DNA from: an uncultured Clostridia bacterium
GTDB lineage: Bacteria; Bacillota; Clostridia; Oscillospirales; Acutalibacteraceae
Length of the DNA: 5,562 nt
Direction: 5' to 3'
NCBI GenBank assembly: GCA_946409885.1
Contig: CAMJYF010000155.1
Span: 1 to 5,562, forward strand
Shown piece after piece: positions 1-5,562 of this stretch. The notes under the pieces are model-generated. The model was not told the DNA's origin, ran no database searches, and worked only from the letters and a program-made list of their open reading frames with translations. How positions within the stretch are numbered: the first letter of the stretch is position 1; each line of letters opens with the position of its first letter. Both the position numbers and the translations under genes were made by a program.

Positions 1-187
1 GAGCTTCGCGCGAAAGGGAATCCGGCGCGTTTTTCAGCAATCCCCGCAGCGAACTCACCGCGCTGCTCCGCGGATTGACCATTTTGGCAACGGTATCGCC
101 GTCGCGGGTGATAAAAATATCCTCATGAAGCACCAGTTCCAGATATTTGGCAAAATTTGCCTGAAACTCTGCCACATTCACTGTCAT
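1..187 (-). CDS. Phd/YefM-family type II antitoxin (partial, C-terminus beyond window)
   Basis: Sixty-two codons are visible from the ATG at 187-185; the 3' end lies beyond base 1. The protein begins MTVNVAEFQANFAKYLELV and continues with FITRDGDTVAKMVNP (residues 25-39). This is the typical N-terminal DNA-binding half of the Phd/YefM fold: an opening strand and helix, then 'I-T-R-x-G-x-x-V-A-K-h-V'. In this family the N-terminal half binds the operator of its own operon and the C-terminal tail neutralises a partner toxin. From about residue 47 (LRGLLKNAPDSL) the linker toward the toxin-binding tail begins. The start is supported by GAGGTG six bases upstream, and a well-formed promoter lies 32 bases before the ATG. 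The toxin is not visible; a PIN or RelE-type ribonuclease downstream is an inference. The gene follows atpD on the same strand, with no terminator seen between them. Confidence 0.85.
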   Translation of the reverse strand, partial: MTVNVAEFQANFAKYLELVLHEDIFITRDGDTVAKMVNPRSSAVSSLRGLLKNAPDSLSREA

Positions 188-193
188 TGCCAA

Positions 194-199
194 CACCTC
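194..199 (-). promoter_or_regulatory. Ribosome binding site of the antitoxin gene
   Basis: GAGGTG on the minus strand, six bases before the ATG at 187. It fixes the antitoxin start. Confidence 0.75.
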
Positions 200-218
200 A
201 CAAAACTGTTGTATCTCT

Positions 219-247
219 ATTATATGAGAAAACAGAACAAAAATCAA
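219..247 (-). promoter_or_regulatory. Sigma-A type promoter for the antitoxin gene
   Basis: The minus strand shows TTGATT (247-242), a 17-base spacer, then a perfect TATAAT (224-219). Transcription would begin near 212, leaving a leader of about 25 bases that includes the GAGGTG site. The -35 box starts only 17 bases after the atpD stop codon, so the whole promoter fits in the short gap between the genes. The antitoxin can therefore be transcribed independently of the ATP synthase operon. No clear inverted repeat operator was seen over the promoter. Confidence 0.75.
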
Positions 248-264
248 GACCGTGCTCTTTATCT

Positions 265-1856
<1,592 letters not shown>

Positions 1857-1858
<2 letters not shown>

Positions 1859-1874
1859 GCAGCTGAGGCTGCGT
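1857..1874 (-). other. Intercistronic hairpin after atpG
   Basis: ACGCAGC (1857-1863) pairs with GCTGCGT (1868-1874) around the tetraloop TGAG: seven perfect base pairs. In the mRNA it comes 22 bases after the atpG stop and leads directly into the heptamer array. No T-run follows, so it is not a standard intrinsic terminator. Shielding the upstream message from 3' exonucleases is a possible role. Confidence 0.5.
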
Positions 1875-1914
1875 GCTACGGTTTGATGGCGCCGTGCTAC
1901 GGCTTAATGGCGGC
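1873..1914 (-). repeat. 21-base tandem duplication of the atpG 3' end
   Basis: Bases 1873-1893 and 1894-1914 are adjacent direct copies, identical at 18 of 21 positions, each starting GTGCTACGG on the plus strand. The 1894-1914 copy contains the last codons of atpG (A-A-I-K-P-stop). The other copy lies just after the stop and, in the same frame, would read G-A-I-K-P-stop. Confidence 0.8.
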
Positions 1915-2751
1915 CGTGATCTCCGCCAGCTCGTTGGTGATGCTCAGCTGGCGGGCGGTTTTTAACTGGGTCTGCAGCTCTTTGATCATTTCGTCCGCGT
2001 TGTCGGCGGCGGACTGCATGGCCTCCATGCGGGCCGCGTTTTCGCTGGCGGCGGACTGCATCAGCATACTGAACAGCATCCCGGAGCAGTATTTGGGCAC
2101 AAAGGCGTCCAGCGCGTCCTGCGCGCCGGGCTCATACAGCATTTCGTTGGGGGAATAGTCGTCCTGCGCGTCCACGAAATCATGGCGCAGCAGCGGGAGC
2201 AGACGGAAGGAGACGGGCCTGCGGGCGCCGTCGTAGGGGGTGTAGATGATATACACCTCGTTCACCTGATCCGTCACGTACATGTCGATCAGCTCTTTGG
2301 AGAGGGCCTTGGCCAGCTCCAGCGAGGGGTGCATGGAGGAGCCCGGCAGCACCCGGTCCAGCACAATGCCGTCCGCGGCCAGGATCTCTTTACCCACCAT
2401 GCCGAAGCAGTACAGCAGCGGGTCCTTTTTGGTCTGCAGCTTTTCCTTGGTCAGCTCCGCCACCGCGTGGTTGTAGTCGCCGCAAAGGCGCTTGTCGCCC
2501 ATCACGCTCATAAACAGCGCGGTGCCCAGAGGCGATTTGTCAATATAGTAGTTGTGGATGTCCGCGCCCTTGGTGACCTGCAAAACGTCCTCCATGGTGC
2601 GGCGGAGCATCTCCACGTATTTTTTCTCGTAGTCGATGCTCTCCATGGACCGTTTCAGCCGGGAAACGGAGAGGAGATACATGGCGTTGGTGATCTGTTT
2701 TGTCTGCGTGACGCTGGCCAGGCGGCGCTTGATCTCGGCGGCGGTATTCAT
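1897..2751 (-). CDS. atpG: F1Fo ATP synthase subunit gamma (central stalk)
   Basis: Central shaft that turns inside the alpha3-beta3 head and joins it to the c ring. The length of 284 residues is usual. The N-terminal helix is recognisable (AAEIKRRLASVTQTKQITNAM, in part), with the conserved Met of 'KAM' at residue 24. Next come the Rossmann-like core with GDKRLCGDYN (85-94, the usual SDRGLCGGYN region) and the C-terminal helix SENAARMEAMQSAADNADEM (236-255). The protein ends LSITNELAEI, the family's 'ITxEIxEI'. After NAM the family's basic KMVAAAKLRR is replaced by YLLSVSRLKRS. The ATG at 2751 overlaps the atpA stop by four bases (ATGA) and has only a weak Shine-Dalgarno, so translation is probably coupled to atpA. 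A longer in-frame start at 2838 would add arginine-rich residues that are atpA read in another frame. The stop TAG lies in a 21-base tandem duplication. Confidence 0.95.
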   Translation of the reverse strand: MNTAAEIKRRLASVTQTKQITNAMYLLSVSRLKRSMESIDYEKKYVEMLRRTMEDVLQVTKGADIHNYYIDKSPLGTALFMSVMGDKRLCGDYNHAVAELTKEKLQTKKDPLLYCFGMVGKEILAADGIVLDRVLPGSSMHPSLELAKALSKELIDMYVTDQVNEVYIIYTPYDGARRPVSFRLLPLLRHDFVDAQDDYSPNEMLYEPGAQDALDAFVPKYCSGMLFSMLMQSAASENAARMEAMQSAADNADEMIKELQTQLKTARQLSITNELAEITAAIKP

Positions 2752-4250
2752 GCCCGCTGCCCGAACGCTTTCAGGCGTTCCTCCGCCTTGGCTTTTACGT
2801 CCTCCGGCAGGTCGCCGGTCTCGTCGATGACGCGGCAAAGATCGGCGCAGGAGGCGTCGATATAGGCCAGCAGGTCGGCCAGATGCGCCGGGAATTCCTT
2901 TTCATGGATCCCCGTGAACAGGTCCAGGGAGTAGGCCAGCAGCAGCAGTACCTGGCGGGAGAGGGGATAGGGCTTGCTTTTGCCCTGCTTGAACAGGTTT
3001 ACAAGGCCCTCGCCCTTTTCCAGCAGGCGCTTGGTGGCGGGGTCCACGTCGCTGCCAAAGCGGGCGAAGACCGCCATCTCCCGGTACTGGGACAGGTCGA
3101 TGCGCAGGGTGCCGGAGACCTTTTTCATGGCGTCCGTCTGGGCGGCGCGGCCCACACGGGAAACGGAAAGGCCGGTGTTCACCGCGGGACGCACGCCCGA
3201 GTGGAACAGCTCGCTTTCCAGATAGATCTGCCCGTCCGTGATGGAGATCACGTTGGTGGGGATAAAGGCGGAGATGTTGTTCTCCATGGTCTCCACAATG
3301 GGCAGGGCCGTCAGGCTGCCGCCTCCCCTGCGCCGGGAAAGGCAGGCGCTGCGTTCCAGCAGACGGGAGTGGAGATAGAAGACGTCGCCGGGGTAGGCTT
3401 CCCGTCCCGGCGGCCGGTGCAGCAGCAGGGAGATGGTGCGGTAGGCCACCGCGTGCTTGGAAAGGTCGTCGTAGACGATCAGCACGTCCTTGCCCTGCTC
3501 CATAAAGTACTCCGCGATGGTACAGGCGCTGTAGGGCGCCAGGTACTGCATGGCGGGGCTGTCGGAGGCGGTGGCCGCCACCACGGCGGTATAATCCATG
3601 GCGCCGCCGTTCTGCAGCGTCTGGATCACCTGCGCCACGGTGGAGGCCTTCTGGCCGATGGCGCAGTATACGCAGAGCACGCCCGTCTCCTTCTGGTTCA
3701 GGATGCTGTCCACCGCAATGGTGGTTTTGCCCGTCTGCCGGTCGCCGATGATCAGTTCCCGCTGGCCCCGTCCGATGGGGATCATGCTGTCGATGGCAAG
3801 GATGCCCGTCTGCATGGGCTTGTCCACGGGGCGGCGGTCGGTGACCGAGGGGGCGGGACGCTCCACGGGGCAGTATTTTTCCGGCTGGAAGTCGCCGCCG
3901 TCCAGCGCCCGGCCGATGGGGTCCAGCACCCGGCCCAGCACGTTGTTCCCCACGGGGATCTCCGCCACCGCGCCGGTGCCGCGCACGCCGTCGCCCACCT
4001 TTACCTCGTCGGCGGAATCGAACAGCACCGCCCCGGCGCCGTTCTCGTCCAGGTCCAGCGCCATGCCCATAATGCCGCCGTCAAATTCCAGCAGCTCGCC
4101 GTACAGGCGGCCGGGCAGACTGGCGATCCGTACCACGCCGTCGCCGGCGGAGGCCACCGTTCCCTTGACGAATTCCACAGGCGCCACGTTGAAATCGTCT
4201 ATTTTCTGCTTTAAAAAGGCGCTGATATTCCGTTGCGACACCTGACTCAT
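2748..4250 (-). CDS. atpA: F1Fo ATP synthase subunit alpha
   Basis: Non-catalytic nucleotide-binding subunit of the F1 head, three copies alternating with beta. The 500 residues are complete and normal for the family. Seen in order: N-terminal amphipathic helix ISAFLKQKIDDFNV (9-22), which normally docks the delta N-terminal domain; the barrel, including GDGVVRI and GIMGMALDL; Walker A GDRQTGKT (169-176); Walker B with D261 in LIVYDDLSK; RRPPGREAYPGDVFYLHSR-type region (279-296, here beginning HRPPGREAYP); GGGSLTALPI (309-318); IPTNVISITDGQI (330-342); and SVSRVG (362-367) with arginine finger R365. The ATG at 4250 overlaps the atpH stop by four bases. A purine run, AGAGAGGA, lies directly against the ATG, closer than ideal, so coupling to atpH translation is likely. 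It also overlaps atpG by four bases at its 3' end. RVGRAAQ differs mildly from the usual RVGGAAQ or RVGSAAQ. Confidence 0.97.
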   Translation of the reverse strand: MSQVSQRNISAFLKQKIDDFNVAPVEFVKGTVASAGDGVVRIASLPGRLYGELLEFDGGIMGMALDLDENGAGAVLFDSADEVKVGDGVRGTGAVAEIPVGNNVLGRVLDPIGRALDGGDFQPEKYCPVERPAPSVTDRRPVDKPMQTGILAIDSMIPIGRGQRELIIGDRQTGKTTIAVDSILNQKETGVLCVYCAIGQKASTVAQVIQTLQNGGAMDYTAVVAATASDSPAMQYLAPYSACTIAEYFMEQGKDVLIVYDDLSKHAVAYRTISLLLHRPPGREAYPGDVFYLHSRLLERSACLSRRRGGGSLTALPIVETMENNISAFIPTNVISITDGQIYLESELFHSGVRPAVNTGLSVSRVGRAAQTDAMKKVSGTLRIDLSQYREMAVFARFGSDVDPATKRLLEKGEGLVNLFKQGKSKPYPLSRQVLLLLAYSLDLFTGIHEKEFPAHLADLLAYIDASCADLCRVIDETGDLPEDVKAKAEERLKAFGQRA

Positions 4251-4468
4251 TCCTCTCTGAGATGCCTTCCCATCGCCTTTAACTGCGTGGCAAGGCTCAA
4301 ATCAAATATATGTCTGTTCAGGTCCAGGATAAAGCCGCCGATGACCGAATCATCCGTCACCCGGGTGAATTCAATGTCGTCGCCGAATTTCGCGCGGACC
4401 TTTTCGCAGAGATATTCATAGGTTTTGCCGCTCATGTTGGAGGCGGCGGTGACGGTACATTTCCGCAT
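4247..4468 (-). CDS. atpH: F1Fo ATP synthase subunit delta, C-terminal domain only (short form)
   Basis: Delta (OSCP-like) joins the top of the F1 head to the b stalk; family members have about 180 residues in two domains. Here only 73 residues exist, from MRKCTVTAAS to HLREE. They match the C-terminal domain: a strand (CTVTAAS), a helix (GKTYEYLCEKVRAKFG, 15-30), strands with DIEFTRVTDDSVIGGFILDL (the family's 'D-x-S-x-I-G-G' at 40-45), then a final helix (SLATQLKAMGRHL). The six-helix N-terminal domain that grips alpha is absent, and there is no room for it: the gene starts 11 bases after the atpF stop. The ATG at 4468 is preferred because TGAGGTG lies six bases upstream; a TTG at 4489 would only add seven residues inside atpF. 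The reading frame is open and overlaps atpA by four bases, so this looks like a working short gene rather than a frameshift remnant. Confidence 0.85.
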   Translation of the reverse strand: MRKCTVTAASNMSGKTYEYLCEKVRAKFGDDIEFTRVTDDSVIGGFILDLNRHIFDLSLATQLKAMGRHLREE

Positions 4469-4474
4469 CGCGCG

Positions 4475-4480
4475 CACCTC
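4475..4480 (-). promoter_or_regulatory. Ribosome binding site of atpH, overlapping the atpF stop
   Basis: GAGGTG on the minus strand, six bases before the ATG at 4468. Its first two bases are the last two of the atpF TGA stop (4481-4479). It supports the 4468 start over the TTG at 4489 and suggests ribosomes ending atpF can restart on atpH. Confidence 0.7.
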
Positions 4481-4964
4481 ACTCGGCAAAGAAGCTGTCC
4501 ACGATGCGGCGGTTGTCCGCGTCCGTGACCGCTCTGCCCATCAGCTTGCCGGAGATCTCCAGTGCGATCTCGGTGATGGCGTCCTTGGAATCCCGCGCCG
4601 CCTTGTCGCGGATGGCCTTGGCGTCGGCGTTGGCCTCGGCCAGGATCGTCTCCGCGCCGCGCTTCGCCTTTTCCGTCAGGTCGTCGGCGTTCTGGCGGGC
4701 CTCTTTGGCGGCCGCCTCCAGCCCCCTGGCCTTTTCGGCCTCGGCGTCCACCAGCAGCGCCTCATATTTCGCCTTTTCCTCCTGCGCCTGCGCCTTGGCC
4801 TGCTCCGCCTCCAGCGCGGCGGCTGCGGCTTTTTCCTTCCGCTGGGCCAGGTATTTCTTTACCGGCTTGTACAGCAAGGCTTTGGTGACAAAGAACAGGA
4901 TAAGAATGTTGACGATATTGATGGCCAGATCCGCCAGCATTTCTTTTGACAGTAAGTCTGCCAT
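4479..4964 (-). CDS. atpF: F1Fo ATP synthase subunit b (peripheral stalk)
   Basis: Membrane-anchored stator arm that holds the F1 head still while the c ring turns. At 161 residues it is of normal length. One N-terminal membrane segment covers about residues 10-32 (ADLAINIVNILILFFVTKAL), followed by the family's 'K-P-V-x-K-x-L-x-x-R' hinge (33-42, KPVKKYLAQR). A long Ala/Glu/Lys-rich helix (about 43-135) forms the coiled-coil stalk, and the C-terminal segment EISGKLMGRAVTDADNRRIV (136-155) is the part that meets delta in characterised enzymes. It is not fused to delta, so the missing delta N-terminal domain is not hidden here. AGGAAG lies seven bases before the ATG at 4964, and a heptamer repeat array begins only three bases further upstream. 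The downstream atpH starts 11 bases after its stop. Confidence 0.95.
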   Translation of the reverse strand: MADLLSKEMLADLAINIVNILILFFVTKALLYKPVKKYLAQRKEKAAAAALEAEQAKAQAQEEKAKYEALLVDAEAEKARGLEAAAKEARQNADDLTEKAKRGAETILAEANADAKAIRDKAARDSKDAITEIALEISGKLMGRAVTDADNRRIVDSFFAE

Positions 4965-4980
4965 AATTTCACTTCCTTCA

Positions 4981-5129
4981 TTAGTGGTTAGTGGTTAGTG
5001 ATTAGTGGTTAGTGAGATATCGGCGGCAGCCCGAACGAAAAAAGAGAAAAGGGCGCCTATGTTCTGTAAGTGGAAGCGACGCGATCCAGGCGGATCACTG
5101 ATCACTGACCACTAATCACTAATCACTGA
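4981..5129. repeat. Inverted heptamer-array element 2 (between atpE and atpF)
   Basis: The low arm (4981-5015) is exactly five TTAGTGR heptamers. The high arm (5095-5129) is five inverted heptamers of TTAGTGR or TCAGTGA type. In register the arms agree at 28 of 35 positions, and all seven differences are transitions. The 79-base interior holds no ORF or promoter that I can support. The low arm stops three bases from the atpF Shine-Dalgarno, and the high arm runs into the hairpin over the atpE stop. Confidence 0.88.
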
Positions 5130-5157
5130 AGTGAGAATCGCTTCGCGGTTCTCACTT
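5129..5157 (-). other. Hairpin spanning the atpE stop codon
   Basis: AAGTGAGAA (5129-5137) pairs perfectly with TTCTCACTT (5149-5157), and the stem continues through a G-T pair and two G-C pairs to a small loop. On the mRNA the 5' arm contains the last Lys codon and the TGA stop of atpE. No T-run follows, so factor-independent termination is unlikely. A 3'-end stabiliser of the atpE message, or an attenuator, is a reasonable inference because c is needed in many copies. Confidence 0.65.
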
Positions 5158-5370
5158 TGCCGTCGCCAGGATCAGCGATACCACGAACGCGTAAATGGCC
5201 GTGGATTCCGCCAGGGCGCAGCCCAGCAGAAGGATGGTCTGGATTTTGCTGGAAGCCTCGGGCTGGCGGGCCGAGGCGTCGATGGCCTTGGACGTGGCGA
5301 AGCACATGCCGAAGCCGACGCCGATGACCGCCGCCGCCATGATGATTGCCGCACCAATGTAGTTGAGCAT
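5152..5370 (-). CDS. atpE: F1Fo ATP synthase subunit c (membrane rotor ring)
   Basis: Monomer of the ion-translocating ring. The 72 residues form a hairpin of two membrane helices: helix 1 about 4-28 with GVGFG (17-21), polar loop with the invariant ARQPEA (34-39), and helix 2 about 43-69. E55 in ALAESTAIY is the ion-carrying carboxylate. S56, T57 and Y60 match residues of the sodium-binding Ilyobacter tartaricus ring (E65, S66, T67, Y70), but the glutamine at its position 32 is methionine here (M22). Ion choice is therefore uncertain; protons or hydronium seem more likely. The ATG at 5370 is chosen because GGAGG lies eight bases upstream; an in-frame start at 5466 would translate the repeat array. 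The stop codon lies in a strong hairpin. atpB would be expected upstream, outside the window. Confidence 0.96.
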   Translation of the reverse strand: MLNYIGAAIIMAAAVIGVGFGMCFATSKAIDASARQPEASSKIQTILLLGCALAESTAIYAFVVSLILATAK

Positions 5371-5378
5371 AGTTATTT

Positions 5379-5383
5379 CCTCC
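5379..5383 (-). promoter_or_regulatory. Ribosome binding site of atpE
   Basis: GGAGG followed by AAA on the minus strand, eight bases before the ATG at 5370. It is the closest match to the full anti-Shine-Dalgarno complement among the genes here, in keeping with the need for many copies of c. Confidence 0.8.
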
Positions 5384-5395
5384 GTTTTTTGAATT

Positions 5396-5561
5396 GTAAG
5401 TGGGAAGTCGGAAGTGGGAAGTCGGAAGTCCATTCCGTTACAGGCTGAATACACAGTCGAAAGCATCCGTTTTCGGTCGTTCCGGTTGGGATCGGTTATC
5501 TCAGAAGGGGGGCCTTCCTTTCCGGTGACTTCCGACTTCCGACTGATGACTTCCGACTTGG
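5396..5561. repeat. Inverted heptamer-array element 3 (upstream of atpE)
   Basis: The low arm (5396-5430) is one imperfect unit (GTAAGTG) followed by four GGAAGTS heptamers. The high arm (5527-5561) is five inverted units of GACTTCC type, of which the third (GACTGAT) and fifth (GACTTGG) are decayed. In register, 28 of 35 positions match, and three of the five units match perfectly. The 96-base interior includes a short hairpin, GAAGG/CCTTC (5504-5517), and no supported ORF or promoter. The array may continue past the window edge. Confidence 0.85.
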
Positions 5562-5562
5562 A

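Noticed and set aside
188..264. Intrinsic terminator after atpD
   Set aside because: T-rich runs are present on the minus strand, but no GC-rich stem precedes them.
2752..2838. Longer atpG start at 2838
   Set aside because: The extra 29 residues are arginine- and glycine-rich and lie inside atpA in another frame. The family N-terminus begins at the ATG at 2751.
2883..4214. Long plus-strand open frame (443 codons) opposite atpA
   Set aside because: Same shadow effect over a highly conserved alpha gene. No domain and no convincing ribosome site.
4247..4490. atpH as a frameshifted or broken full-length gene
   Set aside because: The upstream sequence is intact atpF up to 11 bases before the ATG, leaving no remnant of the N-terminal domain; the ribosome site and overlaps look functional.
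5016..5094. Promoter inside element 2
   Set aside because: No pair of -35 and -10 boxes with acceptable spacing was found on the minus strand.
4981..5129. Heptamer arrays as a CRISPR array
   Set aside because: Units are 7 bases with no spacers and the two arrays are inverted; nothing resembles CRISPR repeats.
5371..5466. Longer atpE start at 5466
   Set aside because: It would translate the heptamer array into the N-terminus, and the GGAGG site clearly serves the ATG at 5370.

Overview
The window carries most of an F-type (F1Fo) ATP synthase operon, read entirely from the minus strand. In transcription order it holds atpE (c), atpF (b), a shortened atpH (delta), atpA (alpha), atpG (gamma) and atpD (beta), followed by the first 62 codons of a Phd/YefM-family antitoxin gene cut by the window start. 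The genes are G+C-rich and start from Shine-Dalgarno sites. The antitoxin and the first ~260 bases look less G+C-rich. The protein style and the antitoxin type suggest a G+C-rich member of the Clostridia, perhaps Oscillospiraceae-like. That is an impression from sequence character, not a database result.

Layout, high to low coordinate: an untranslated stretch with repeat element 3 (5396-5561); atpE (5370-5152) with a strong hairpin over its stop codon; repeat element 2 (4981-5129); the tightly packed block atpF-atpH-atpA-atpG (4964-1897), where the atpH/atpA and atpA/atpG junctions are 4-base ATGA overlaps; a 21-base tandem copy of the atpG 3' end, a small hairpin and repeat element 1 (1688-1858); atpD (1653-265); a sigma-A-type promoter (219-247); and the antitoxin (187 to beyond base 1). 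atpB (subunit a) would be expected upstream, outside the window. No stretch over 300 bases lacks a gene.

The encoded proteins would form the catalytic head (alpha3-beta3-gamma), part of the peripheral stalk (b, delta) and the membrane ring (c). Two parts depart from the usual plan. Delta has only its C-terminal domain (73 residues against about 180), and no epsilon gene (atpC) follows atpD, where the antitoxin stands instead.

The least expected structure is in the three longer intergenic gaps. Each holds two arrays of 4-5 heptamers arranged as inverted repeats about 80-110 bases apart. Unit sequences differ between elements (AAAGTTR, TTAGTGR, GAAGTSG) but share a period of 7 and a central AGT. 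Each element ends 3-19 bases upstream of the Shine-Dalgarno site of atpE, atpF or atpD, and so splits the operon into modules.
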